From positions 2,976,001 to 3,040,000 of the forward strand of contig JAHYIO010000031.1 in assembly GCA_020543525.1 (NCBI GenBank): 64,000 nt of DNA. The letters are read 5' to 3'. The notes beneath the pieces were generated by a model. That model made no database searches and had not been told where the DNA came from. It saw only the letters and a program-made list of their open reading frames with translations. This document shows positions 22,846-34,840 of the stretch, piece after piece. The stretch's first letter is position 1. Every line of letters starts with the position of its first letter. Position numbers and translations under genes: made by a program. The DNA comes from Coriolopsis trogii (lineage: Eukaryota; Basidiomycota; Agaricomycetes; Polyporales; Polyporaceae).

Positions 22846-25800
22846 CTACATCGCAACATACTCTGGCGGAGGCTCCATCCTATCCTGACGGATCTCCTGC
22901 ATCACCCGCCGCAAGCTCACCACCTCTGCCCGGAGCCCAACCACTTCTGTCGGCGACAATGACGCGACCGTCCCAGGCGGAAACGGCTCCTGGGTTGACG
23001 CAATCTGCGAATGGGAGCCGACTGTCGATGGCGCATACTGGTGATGTTTACTCCGCGCCATCTCGCGCCCCTGCGGGGACCGCCATAGCGCGCCAGCCCC
23101 GTCACTCGAGGATGGGATATATGGCCCCGACAGGTTGAACGACGAGACGTCAGCATTGGTCGTGTATCCGCTTCTGCTCCTTGTGTCGCTTTGATTACCA
23201 TAGTCGGTCCTGAATACAAGTGGCGTCAGGGAACCGCTCGCCGAGACATGCTGGTCCAGTTGATATGGTGACGGGCGGGTATCGTCGAAGATCTTCGTCT
23301 TCTTTCTGTTGGTGGTCACGTTCTGCTGCTCACGCCGCTTTCTACGATAAAACATGAATGCCCCAACGGCTATGACGATGCTGGCAACTCCACCGACAAT
23401 ACCACCGACGATAGGGCCCACGGAGCTCGAGTTCTTCTTATCAGAGCTGCCAGTGATGTTGCTAGTATTGTTTCCATTTCCGCTGCCTGACCCTGACGAG
23501 GTGTTTATCATTTTGGCCGAAATGCTATGAAAATGATTGAGCATCGCGCATAGCAAACTACGATACGCTGCGCCCCATCTACTCACGTCAAAGCGAGATG
23601 AGAGAACATGGCACCGAGCGCAGGCCTGCCCCAATGATGCGGACGCACGTCAGCCAAACACAAATTATGGGACGAGCAAACTCAGCGGAAAGAAGTATTG
23701 CGACTCACCCCGCGCTTCCACCTAATGTTGCGCCCGTTGCATCGTCGTACAGATCCGGGAACGCCCCGCTTGTAGCGTTCGAGGACGCTCTAGACCAAAC
23801 GCCCATATGAGCTGGTCGCGTACATTGTCGTCCGACACGATGGCCGAGGTGAGCAGAGACCATGCTATCATGGGAATCAGTCATGCTATTAGCATTTCGC
23901 CTTACAATTGGGGCTTCAGGGGACGTACCCGCACTGCTAGTCTGTCCGGCTACACTGTCAATGGGAAGGCAGAGTGAAGGAGCTGTGGCATATTTAACTA
24001 AATGTAGCGTAGGACAACGTCGCACATACCTGTCTTGAGGAGCGTGCTATAGAACCTAGTCTGTCCGTCATACACCTGGAGACTCGGGGATTGGAACGAG
24101 TGCAAGTGCACCAAAGGCGCTGAAGCTCACCGGCTGGGGAATCAGATTAGTCCCGAGCAGCTTATCGGCATACATATTATACGTCATAGACCACGATTGT
24201 CGGTCGCCGTAAACACCGAGCAGATGTTGTTGTTGTGTCGAGCCTGCAAGCATCTGCCATGAGCTGATGAGGGCGCTTGCATGGTTCTGGTTGTTGGGTA
24301 ACTAGTCAGTCTATACACGAGTAAGACGATATGCGACATACATCGTAGCGCTGAGCATCCTCTGTTTCGCCGACGGCCCGGCTAATTTCGGCCATGGCTT
24401 TGACACCTATGATACCTTTCACAGCAAGGTTTGTCATGTTCGCTATGTTGTCCCCGTCAGCCGAGCGCCTGCCATCCGTCATTGGACTCATGAGCAACAC
24501 AAGGAGAAATCAAATGATAGTAGGCTACGTACTGGTTCAAAGGAGTAAGCGTATTATCAACCAAATAGTCGGCCCAGCGTTTTGTCAAATTGTACTACAA
24601 CGCATGTGGATCAACCAATGTTTGCAAATGTGCATGTCAGTGCAGAACGTACGTGCTGAGCGAGTAGCGATCCTTCACCGGATAGTCTTGCGTGCGCGGA
24701 CGCCATAACCAACATATTGCCGGACTCTGGGAACCTACACATTAGCGTTGTTCGCTAATAAGGCCCCGGGATGCATAGACTTACGTTCAATGCCCTGGTC
24801 GTGAGGTCCAAGAGCCCCTATAGAAACTGGATATGCTTTGCCCAGGTCGCTGGCCGCGTACTCCTGATCTGATAGCGCATCCTGGTGTTGGAGTAGGGGT
24901 GCAAGAAGTCCCCCGCAAAGTGAAGCATTCAGGTACAGAAACGCAGGGAAAGCTGCAAACATGCACTCGACAGGACTAACGCGGCTGCATGCGCGATGTG
25001 GTCAGCTTCGGTAAGCTGTACAGTTTCCGTACACGTACTGAGAGTATCCAATATCCTTCATGAAAATCTTGACATCCAACGGGTCGGAAATGCCTTTCGA
25101 GTCCGCGAGGACTGTGATATCAAGACTTCCCATTACCTGACGGGCACCCAAGGAGACCAAGTTGACATATTCCCGTGAGATCTTCCCCGCGTCACTCATT
25201 ATGTGCTGGTCAAGCGCTACAGCCCTACTGTATGCCGCAGAGTAGTCTAGAGTAAATGCGTCAATCTACATGGTCGAGTGAAAGGCAAGAATCAGCATGC
25301 CACACAATGTTATCTCAGCTCAGAAGGCTTACCGCTGAAGAGATGTCCGTGTACTACGTAACAAAATAAGGGCGGCGAAATTGTGTCTCGCCGGAAGGGG
25401 TCGCGTACTGTATGCTCGGGTCACGAACATACCCGATTGTCCACGTTACCGGAGAGGAGGTTGCCTGAATAGAACCCAGGTCGACCGCAATTGCAAACAC
25501 AACAAAGGGGCTGACTCCTGTGTGAGCATAGACATTCAATGCTCACATAGCCGCAGAGACTCACTCGTTCAAAGGCCCAAACAATGTGTTCTTGGAGTTA
25601 GCTAAGTTCCCTTGCGCTACAAACTGCATGCGAGTGGTTATATCCATGTCAATCTCCCATGTAAGGCCAGGTCGCTTCGGCGAACATGATCAGGACTGCT
25701 AGCTCGATATGACATGCGCAGATACTCACAAAAGCCATGCCATAGTAACCCTTGCCATCCTGCGCCTGATCCTGGTTTTCCGTGTAAGGAATGGGGTTTT

Positions 25801-26547
25801 GCAGCTCCATTTCGTGGTAGAAACTGCTGCCGGTAGTCATCGGGGTGTTCCATTTGACGAGAGCGCTACGGTCACCTGAGAGCAGCTCTGTGCCGATACG
25901 CCTCGATAAGCGGTGTGATAACAGGATGAACTGTAAGTGGCGTCACCTGCGCTAATATCTGAGTACAGCTGCACGGAGTGCTGTGCTTCATCCAATGACG
26001 TTGCTTCCACGGACAGGTATGAGAAAGGAAGAGATTGCTTGACCAAGTCCGAGGGCTGAAAGGGCTCGACTGAATACTTGATGATTGTGCAACAAGCGAA
26101 CTCACCTCTATGGGAGAGAGGAAAGTGACGGAGACATTCATCGGGCCTGCCTGCATAATAAATGTGGATCGTGTGGGGGTGATCTGAACGTCCGTAACGT
26201 TCGCTGTCCCATTCCCCATCCTGTCGTTACCCAGCCATGCATACGTAAGCCCGTCAACTCGTATCTTGCCTGCCCAGCCAATAATCGTCTCGGGCCCCTG
26301 CGGTGACTTTGTTGAGCTTCTACGCATGTCTAATATCAAATAAGGAAACTCGCACCCCTTGCGTCCAAAAGTTCGGCCAAGCGTCTGAGAGTGGGGGTGA
26401 GCCGTTTGTGCTGACTTGCCAATAATTCACATATGGGGAGCGAACTGCCAACGGGATGCTGGCAGGGAAGAAAGAATGCTGTGCATGAGTGGATGTCAAG
26501 AGGACAGACAGGACAAGCAACGGCTACAGCGCGGAAGACACAGACAT
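22846..26547 (-). pseudogene. GtaA-type glutaminase copy 2, disrupted
   Basis: Every exon of copies 1 and 3 has a counterpart here, in order, down to the membrane helix and the EPPPEY tail (stop at 22846). Three lesions are visible. First, the ATG at 26547 is followed by MSVSSAL and an in-frame TAG (26524-26526), inside the signal peptide; downstream codons still align with copy 1 through HAQHSFFPASIPLAVRSPY. Second, RPYFVT is followed by TAG (25354-25356) where copy 1 has CGG and copy 3 CAG. Third, near 23813 the sequence between acgcc and agctgg is one base shorter than in copies 1 and 3, shifting the frame from DQLI to GVWSRASSN. All other exons checked are open. With three independent breaks it probably makes no full protein. 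Confidence 0.85.
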
Positions 26548-27545
26548 CGGGAGAAAGCGGAGGGCATGCAATGTACAGAGGAGGGGCTGAAGAGCTGCTA
26601 ATTGAAAGGTGGAAGACGGAGACGAAGACATATGTGAGTCGATGTGTACATGGTCTCACCATGGCCGAACAATCATCTGTCGAATACCGAACAACACAAC
26701 TCTATGAATAGCGCGACGCACCTGTTTGCGTTTGAACATAGGAATCGAACCGTAGAGCTCCTTAATCCTGTGCATGTATCAAATGTATGAGGTAGCTCGA
26801 CAGCCCGAGCTTAAATACAGACTATCCGAGGATGGCTAGTGCACCGTCTTTGAGGAGCAGGCTACCATGGTCCATCTTCTACACTCGCAAGAGCCAGCAC
26901 GCGAGAACACATTGTACATACCTGATGTTCATCATACTCAATGTCGAGGCACACATCCTAGGTACACAACCCGCAGGTAGGTATTCTGAGGCCTTGCGCC
27001 GTGTTCTAGCTGCGGGCATGTCAGATGCACCTCGTGCCAGAGTTCGTAGAACGCGGGACCCACAAGCTGTCCACGGCAACCATCATGGGCTATATTGGTA
27101 TCTTGCGACCACTTTCAACGTCCGCGACCGTCAATGAGATGGCCGCTCAACTTCGACATACTATCCGTCTGCCAACTTCTATCGTTCAGATCCAACTGCA
27201 ATGCCCCCGCTTCCGTGATGCGGAACTCACCTGCTGAACAGCAAAGTTCGACCACACTCAACTGAGATCGGAGTACTCACCTTTGGATGACAACCACCAT
27301 ATGGTCGCCAATACGTTGCAGTTAGTCTGCACGCAATTGAGCCTTCGAACCGTAGGGTGGCAATTCTGAGTTTGTAAGCAGAATTTTGATCTCCGACCAC
27401 GCGTCGAGATCTATACGCGCCTACACGTCGACGCGTCGCGCACGCGCTCAGCTCGCGTTCTTCCTGCGATACCCTCGTACTCGACTCCTGCCCACGCGTC
27501 AGGCTACGCTATGTGCCCCTAATACTAGACTACGCACTTAATAGA
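26548..27545. other. intergenic region upstream of GtaA copy 2
   Basis: No gene is recognised. The stretch 27360-27500 is rich in CG-containing short words (acgcg, cgtcg) and precedes the helicase relic. It may be part of the same decayed element. Confidence 0.3.
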
Positions 27546-27721
27546 ATGGCAACACAAACTATTCACACATTCTCTTCTCCACAAGGCTATGCCCTCTGCC
27601 GCAAACTGATAGCTGAGAAGCTGAGCTATGGCCCGCATGACTACCAACTGGAAGGGATATGCAGGGCACTCGACCAGAACGACGTGCTGGCTATCACGCC
27701 GACTGGCTCTGGCAAAACTGG
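27546..27721 (+). pseudogene. 5' fragment of a RecQ-like DEAD/DEAH helicase
   Basis: From ATG 27546 the frame reads MATQTIHTFSSPQGYALCRK, then PHDYQLEGICRALDQNDVLA and ITPTGSGKTG. Q-motif-like DYQ plus Walker A (TPTGSGKT) match the N-terminus of RecQ-like helicase genes that are multicopy in Agaricomycetes. Homology stops directly after Walker A, where the sequence joins the neighbouring DUF6589 relic. With under 60 residues and no motifs II-VI it cannot be active. Confidence 0.75.
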
Positions 27722-27724
27722 CCG

Positions 27725-28789
27725 CCTGAGACATTGTTGTCGCGCCAATGTCGGTCCATCGAATAATTGCTGGTTCTGTCCGTGATTCTGTCCTCCGTGA
27801 CTTCCGGCATGCATGGAGTCCATTACGCGGCTTGATAGCATTGTTGGCCTCCTTCACAAGCCTCTTCAAGACCGTCTGAGCTGCGAAGCATGTGAGGACA
27901 ACACGAACGGATCTCGCTCTCTCCAAATCTGCTGCTGCAGTGGAGAACATCATATGTGCCTCGTCCGATTCCTTTCCAACGTGGCCATCGGGATGTCTCA
28001 TCCAGAGGTTCACTATCTCAGCAGGTGTGTGCGTCATGCTGCTCTGCAGGAAACTGGCTACACAAGCTGCATGTTTTTTTTTCACGACGTACATCCTTTC
28101 CGAAGTTAAACAATGCCCTATAGTCCACCCAATCTCATCATGAATAAAGTGAAGAACTGCACTAAACTTCTCCGGATCCCGACGGTATCTCCTTTTTTGC
28201 GGCTGTGATGATCGGTCTGGAGTTGGGCTGCCAAGGGATGGGATGGAATGGAGAGGATAAGGGGAGGGTGACGCGCTGCCGTAGGATCAGGAAGGTGGAC
28301 GGGTACCGGGGGATGAAGAGTACATGTTGGGCATAACCAGGAGCGGCGGGTCGTTCTCATCGTGCTTGCGCTTCCGTGATGAACGCTGGTTTCTAAATAG
28401 CTGGTAAGTCGCGCTGCATTACTGCAAGATGGAACATGCACTTACGGATAGATCGTGGTAGGCGTGGGGTAGACAGACAGCGGAGGACGTCCCGGTTGGG
28501 ACCTGGCTGGATCAGCATGTGCGGGCGTACCTGTGGCCACATGCTCTATAAGGGTTGCTTCACTGAGCTGTTGAAGACATTCGCCCTCCGTTCGTGGCCA
28601 GTTTTCGACAGACTCGTAGCCCAGAGCGGATGAACAGGATAAGAGTGTTGCTTTGGATGAGGGCGATGGAGAGGGGTGTGCTGAGAAGGATGGTCCGTAA
28701 TATCGCGCAGCTTTCCGAGGATTCTCGTGGTCCCAGCGCAGAGGTGTCGTAGTGGCCCCAGACAAGGGTGTCGAGGACGGCGGAGGCAT
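27725..28789 (-). pseudogene. N-terminal part of a DUF6589 (transposon-associated) gene, broken
   Basis: From ATG 28789 the frame reads MPPPSSTPLSGATTTPLRWD and continues to YPTPTTIY. An intron (gtaagt ... atttag) joins it to NQRSSRKRKHDENDPPLLV. The frame then meets a TGA at 28287-28289, but continues open as SYGSASPSPYPLHSIPSLG, then RRYRRDPEKFSAVLHFIHDE and IGWT. After a disturbed junction the minus frame resumes with HAACVASFLQSSMTHTPAEI, VNLWMRHPDG, MMFSTAA, LTCFAAQTVLKRLVKEANNA and WTDIGATTM. This is the N-terminal pattern I associate with Agaricomycete DUF6589 proteins. The remainder is missing because the sequence abuts the helicase relic at about 27722. The TGA and truncation mean it is not functional. 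Confidence 0.65.
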
Positions 28790-29628
28790 GCTACAGAGAA
28801 GACGCGGTGGACCGCAGAAACGACGAGTACGCACAAGTAGCGCTGCAATGGGCCGGTGGCAGAGCCTTCCTGAACGAGTAGTAAACCTTTTTTGGATTTT
28901 ACGCTAGTCTATACAAAGGCAGAGACTATATATGGATACCCGGATCACTCGGCATTGTTCAAACTCAGCACAATTGCCACCCTACGGTTCCAGGGGCGCG
29001 TTTGAGAGCAGACCTTACTGGACCGTCAATCCCGCCCGTCAAAGAGGTCCGTAAGGTCTGCCTACGGGAGACAACGTTGCAGTGGAGCCACCAGGATGTG
29101 ATCCGTCTTATCTCGCCCGGTAAACAGCCAGAAAGACCAGAAACGAACATGAGTCGACTCGCGCGGTGTTCGAGCGGTGGTCTGTGACTCTTGAATATTT
29201 GTATCGTGAGTAGAGGTCACCTGAGGAAGACCGTAGGAGCGCAATGTTATCCCCTATGAGAGACAGATAGCACAACTGGATTGGCTGCATGAAGCATATG
29301 CATGTCGATGTGCAAAAGAGAGTGCTGGCGCTGACTAAGCAGTGTCAAATCCGGCAGCGCAACTCGTAAGTAATCCAAGGCGACTCGCAGCAGATGTGTC
29401 CCCCGTGAACTTCGAACCGTGAGGGCGTGCGGATCCCACGAAGGAGTCACTAGCTCGTTTGACATGGCATTCGGAAGGAAGCCTGAGCATATCACTTGAG
29501 TTGAAGACATTCCTGAGATGTATGTACTATGCGCAATGCAGAACAGTCTCAGATCATGCGAAGGGGGTGTGATATACAATAGGCAGGGAAACGAACATCA
29601 GACCTGATACAGGTCAAGAGACTACACT
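28790..29628. other. gap between DUF6589 relic and GtaA copy 3
   Basis: I see no gene. It probably holds the 3' flank of GtaA copy 3 and the former promoter of the DUF6589 relic. Short frames on both strands lack motifs. Confidence 0.35.
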
Positions 29629-32600
29629 CTACTGCGCCGTGCCATACTCTGGTGGGGGCTCCATTCTCTCTTGGCGGAGCTCCTGCATCACCCGCCGCAG
29701 ATTCTCCACCTCCGCCCGAAGCCCTACCACATCTGTAGACGACAGCGACGCAGCAGTCCCAGGGGACAGCGGTTCCTGGCTCGATGCACTCGCCGCTTGT
29801 GAGCCGACCGCAGACGGCGCGTACTGTTGGCGATTGTTGCGCGCCACCTCGCGCGCCTTTGAGGTTTGGGAAAATGTCGGGGCAGGTCCATGGAATTCGG
29901 AGGACGTGATTCTAGGGTCCGTGGTATGCTCGCTCGCGCTTCCTGTCTGGCTTTGGTCGGCATAGTCGGACCTGTGCTCAAGGGGCTGCATGGACCTGTC
30001 TGCATGGGTCTGCTGTTGTGAGGGGAGAGGGGCGAGGGTCGGACGGTGCGAGTACTCCAAGTCAACGATCTTCTCTCCGTCGTCCGCTTTGACCTGCGCG
30101 CGCCGTTTCTTGCGCCAAAACAGGAACCCCCCTACGGCGATGGCAATGATAGCGATTGCGCCGACTATGCCACCGACTATGGGACCCACTGAGCTCGAGC
30201 TCTTTGAACTAGTGTTCGCGCCGCCGCTATTGGTGTTGCTACCACTACCGCTGTCGGTTGATCCTGACGAGACATTGATGGTTTGCGCCGGAACACTAGT
30301 GGGCGGTGGATCAGATTTCGGATGTGAAGTTGCTTGAGAGAGATACTGCGCCCTGCTGGTCGTATAGAAAGGATAGACACTCACGTCAAGGCGAGATGAG
30401 AGAACATGGCACCGAGCCCTGGCCTAAACGACACGAACGTACGTCAGCCAAGCAGAGATTGGAAACAAGCAGAGATGGAACTCACCCAGCAGTTCCACCA
30501 AGCACAGCGCCAGTCAGATCATTATACTGGTCCGCAAAAGCACCAGATGTAGTATTCAATGACGCTCTGGACCAGACGCCCTGGATCAGCTCGTTGCGCA
30601 CTCCATTGTCAGAGACGGTAGCCGAAGTGAGTAGGGACCATGCTGTAGAGTCGTCAGTCTCATATATCTACTCGTACAATGAGAGCGTAATGCACCGGCA
30701 CTACTGGACGCTCCGGCGGTGCTGTCAATAGGAAGACCGAGAACCGGAGCTGGGGGAAAATGGTTAGAACAAAGCACAGCCAAGTATATTTGCACATACC
30801 TGCCTCCAGGAGGGTGCTGTAGTAGTGCGTTTGTCCATCATACACCTAGAGAGGCAATCAGGTATGTGGGATGCTGCCAAAAGCGCTTACTAGCTCACAG
30901 ATTGAGGTATCAGGTTCGTCCCCAGGAGCTTGTCGGCGTACATGTTGTACAGCATAGCCCATGACTGCTGGTTGTCATACTCACCCAGCAAGTGCTTCTG
31001 GTCCGTCGACTGGGCAAGGGTCTGCCATGAGCTGACAAGAGCGCTCGCATGTCCCTGATTCACATCCCAGTCAGCACAATGCATAAGAGATCATTGAAGA
31101 GGTATTCGACATACGTCGTACTGCTGAGCTTCAGTGTCCATACCAAGAGCACGGCTGATCTCTGCCATAGCCTTGACACCAATGATGCCCTTGATCGCGA
31201 GATTGGTCATGTTCGCCATGTTCTCCCCGTCCGCTGAGCTCCTGATCACACCTGATTGAGCTTGAGTCCCATGAAATCAAGGATGATGTCTCGTACTGGC
31301 TTGTAGGCGTAAGAGTGTTCGTGACCAGGTAGTCAGCCCAGCGTTTTGTCAAGTTGTACTACGACGGAGGTGAATTGAAGGTCATCCGAACACGCATAAG
31401 TCATGACTTACGTGCTGTAAAAGTAGTGATCCGTTACCAGACAATCGTGCATACGCATATGACATTATCAACATATTTCCGGACTCTTTATACATAGTCG
31501 TCAGCAAAGAGGTCGCTCGTCGAGACTCGAGAGGGGTGGACTCACGCTCGATGCCCTCGCTGTGCGAACCGAGCACGCCGGCAGCGATCGGATAGCTAGT
31601 CCCCAAGTCTTTGGCGGCATACTCCTGGCCTGTGAGCGCGTCCTGAGATTCGAGCAGTGGCGCGAGCAACCCTGCTCCAAGTGAGGCGTTGAGGTACATA
31701 TATGCGGGGAACGCTGCGAACATGCGTTCCACAGGGCTAATGCGTCTATATGTGCCAATCAGTTAGCCCTGGATTCGTGAAAGCTCCCATCGTACACGCA
31801 CTGAGAGTATCCGACATCTTTCATGAAGATTTTGACATCGGACGGATCGGGTTTGCCCTTGTCGTCCGCAAGAACGGTGATGTCCAGACTACCCATGGTC
31901 TGTCGCGCAGCCAACGACACCAGGTCGACATACTCCTTCGAGATTTGCGCACCATCGCTCATGATGTTCTGGTCTAGCGCAACTGCCCTGTCTTTCGCGG
32001 CTGAGAAATCCTGGATGAAGGCGTCAATCTAGACAGAGGAGACATGCGTGAGCAGATTACATATCGTCCAACTCGGTACACCGCGTGGAACACCATCGAA
32101 GCAAAGACCTACCGCAGAACGGATGTCCTCATACTGTGTCACGAAGTAAGGACGGCGGTTTTGCGTCTCTCCGGAAGGGGTCTTGTACTGCACGCTCGGA
32201 TCACGGACATACCCAATCGCCCATGTTACTGGAGAGGACGTCGACTGGATATTACCAAGATCGAGGGCAATTGCGTACACAGGAAAAGGACTGGCCCCCA
32301 TGTCAACAAACAGAGATACATCCCGACACGACAAATGCTCACTTAGCGATAGGACCAGACGCTATGCTCTCAAAATTAGCGAGAGTACCTTGGCCCACAA
32401 ACTGGTTGCGCGTGTTCGAATCTATATCGATTTGCCACGTGACGCCCGGACGCTACGAGTAGGACGGACCATGAATGCCGCCCATGTTCGAGATAGCTAC
32501 GCATATACTCACAAACGCCATTCCGAAGTACGCCTTCCCGTCTTGTGACTGGGAGTTGGTGTTCTCGGTGTTGGGGATGGGATTCTGGAGCTCAATCTCA

Positions 32601-33335
32601 TGGTAGACGCTGCTGCCAGTGTTGGCATTCGCCCATTTGGCCAATGCGCTTCTATTCCCTGAGAGCAGCTCTATACCCAAGCAGCTGCATGAGCGGGGTG
32701 TAAATAAAAAGAAGCATCTGTTGCGTCACCTGCGCTGATGTCTGAATACATCTGAACTGAGTGCTGTGCTCCGTCCCGAGACACCGCCTCGACAGACAGA
32801 TATGAGAACGGGAACGACTGCTTAATCCAGTCGGAAGGCTGAGAGGGTTCAGTACATCGCATGAATGCAGCAAAATAAGTGCACAGACCTCTATAGGTGA
32901 AAGGAACGTGACGGTGATATTCATAGGGCCTGCCTGCATATTGAAGATGGATCGTGTTGGGGTAATCTGAACGTCGGTGACATTTGCCGGCCCGTTCCCA
33001 ATGCGGTCGTTCCCCATCCATGCATACGTCTGGCCGTCGACTCGAATCTTGCCTGCCCATCCAATGATCGACTACAATCCCCGGCATGTGCAAAGATGCT
33101 CGATCAGGCTGTGCTTGCATCAGCCGCAAAGACAAGAATCACCTACCCTTTGGTCCCAGAAGGTCGGCCAAGAATCTGATAGGGGAGTAGAATCATTCCT
33201 GCTGACTTGCCAATAGCTCATGTATGGAGAGCGGATTGCCAACGGGATGCTCGCGGGAAAGAACGTTTGCTGTGTGCGAGCCAGAGTGGTGAAGACAGAG
33301 AGGACGAGAATGGGCCATAGTAGCAAATGATTCAT
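29629..33335 (-). CDS. GtaA-type glutaminase, membrane-anchored, copy 3 (intact)
   Basis: The start at 33335 gives the signal peptide MNHLLLWPILVLSVFTTLAR, then QQTFFPASIPLAIRSPYMSY. The exon order matches copy 1: SIIGWAGKIRVDGQTYAWMG; SDWIKQSFPFSYLSVEA; TGSSVYHEIELQNPIPNTEN; RPGVTWQIDIDSNTRNQFVG; RPYFVTQYEDIRSA; DVKIFMKDVGYSQ; RRISPVERMFAAFPAYMYLN; NMANMTNLAIKGIIGVKAMA; AMLYNMYADKLLGTNLIPQS. No in-frame stop was found, and the sites broken in copy 2 are intact here. The membrane helix (GPIVGGIVGAIAIIAIAVGG) and the PPxY-bearing tail (MEPPPEYGTAQ) are kept. It is predicted to be a cell-surface glutaminase. An orphan exon of a fourth copy lies 0.9 kb upstream. Confidence 0.9.
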
Positions 33336-34257
33336 AAGGGAAAGTGTAGAAGAGGGGCGAGCATGCAGCATGTGCGCGCGCAAGCCAGTGACAGAGGGGG
33401 GAGTTCGGGGGGATACGAAAGCAGAGGGACGTGAGGAGGGAAGAGAGGCGAGAAAAAGGAGAGTGCTTACGTGCGAGTTATTCATGGCGAAGATGCATCT
33501 GTCAAAGTGCAACCAACACAACTTTATCAGTAGATGCACGCACCCGATGACTTCTCGCATGAAATCCTCTTACTTCAGCACTCTAGATCTGTCCTTCAAC
33601 AGTACGTGGACTGCTGGTCAGTGCATTCGTCAGCCTGTTGAATCCTTAGTATGGCTCAAGCCACTGTATCAGCCTCCGAGTCGCAGCTCGTAGCACCCTT
33701 CTTACACAACTGCTCACGAGTGAGAAGCATCCACTGTATCCGCCTGACGTTGATCGGAGCCAATGTTGGAGCCTGTTCTCTGGGTGCAATTTGCAGGAGA
33801 GAAGGCTGCGATGAAAATATGGCGGCCATACGCTGGATGTGACCGCAAGTGTACTATCCACTGGCAGCTCGCGAGAGTGGGATTGGACCTGTCCACGCAC
33901 GACAGGCTGGCGTCAGCGGGCTGCATAATCTTAGAAGCGGAAAGCACCTCATTGAGGGACGAACCGCAGTGCGTTGCCGACATCAGTTCCCCAACCTCTG
34001 CGTTACGGCGGTCGTCCACAAGAGTCCACTGGCGTAATGGGGCGTGCGAACGCATTACGCGCTGCCTCCTTATTGCCGTATTGGGTATGTTGGTACTCCA
34101 GTACAAGGAGGCTGTGTCTCCTACTCTGAAGCCCCAACATATTTGTATATGTAGCATCGCGCAAAACCACTCGTATTTCCAGCTTATATGCGTCTGCAGT
34201 CACCAGAGCCCATGCTTTGCATCAGAGCAGACTGTACTCATCCGAGGGATCACTCAC
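33336..34257. other. gap upstream of GtaA copy 3
   Basis: This is the promoter region of copy 3 (CT-rich on the coding strand at 33390-33465) plus about 700 bp where further glutaminase exons of the fourth copy would be expected. None is recognisable there. Confidence 0.4.
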
Positions 34258-34449
34258 CGATAAGTCCCAAAAGTGCGGCCAAGCGTTCGAGAGTGGGGGA
34301 GAACCAATTGCGCTGTCATGCCAGTAGTGCATGTATGGAGAGCGAACTGCCAACGGAACGCTTGCGGGAAAGAAAGAAAGATGTATGGAAGCGGTCGTCG
34401 AAACCATCTGAGAGAAGTGCGAGAACCATAGTGCGAGGGACAGGATCAT
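34258..34449 (-). pseudogene. orphan first exon of a fourth GtaA copy
   Basis: ATG 34449 opens 64 codons: a signal peptide (MILSLALWFSHFSQMVSTTA), then HLSFFPASVPLAVRSPYMHY and PPLSNAWPHFWDLS. It ends at a canonical donor (gtgagt) at the same place as exon 1 of copies 1-3. No following exon (GWAGKIRVDG or later) is found before copy 3 begins. It is an open, apparently spliceable exon with nothing to splice to. Confidence 0.8.
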
Positions 34450-34840
34450 CGTGAAAAGACGGGGGAGATGACAAGCAAGTGCAATAGAGGAGATACTCAA
34501 TGGAAACTAATGCGACTGCAGGACGTCAGTGTGGAGAGGACAGAAGGGGAAGAAAGGAGCGGGAGGAAAGTTCAAAGCTCGATCCGAGACGACGCCATCA
34601 AGAAACGCACCTACTTCCTGACAGCGCGCACCGCAACCACCTTTTCAGCGAGCTACGCTTGACGTGCGCAAACCAATTGCATTCGATAGCTCGACAGCCC
34701 GAAGATAGGAAAAATAAGAATACACCGAGTAGAACTGCTTACTATGTGAACGCTCGCCGTACTGTCCTCCCAAGTCTCACTGATTTCTATGTTCACCTCT
34801 ATGGGCGTTTCAACATGGACGCGATGCCAACGTCTACTCT
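34450..34840. other. gap between orphan GtaA exon and glutamate-cysteine ligase
   Basis: This contains the old promoter of the fourth GtaA copy (purine-rich plus strand near 34520-34580) and the 3' flank of the ligase gene. No gene is seen. Confidence 0.4.

Noticed and set aside
25855..25900. suspected 2-nt deletion in GtaA copy 2 near ALVKW
   Set aside because: Base-by-base comparison with copy 1 shows equal length; the frame is intact there.
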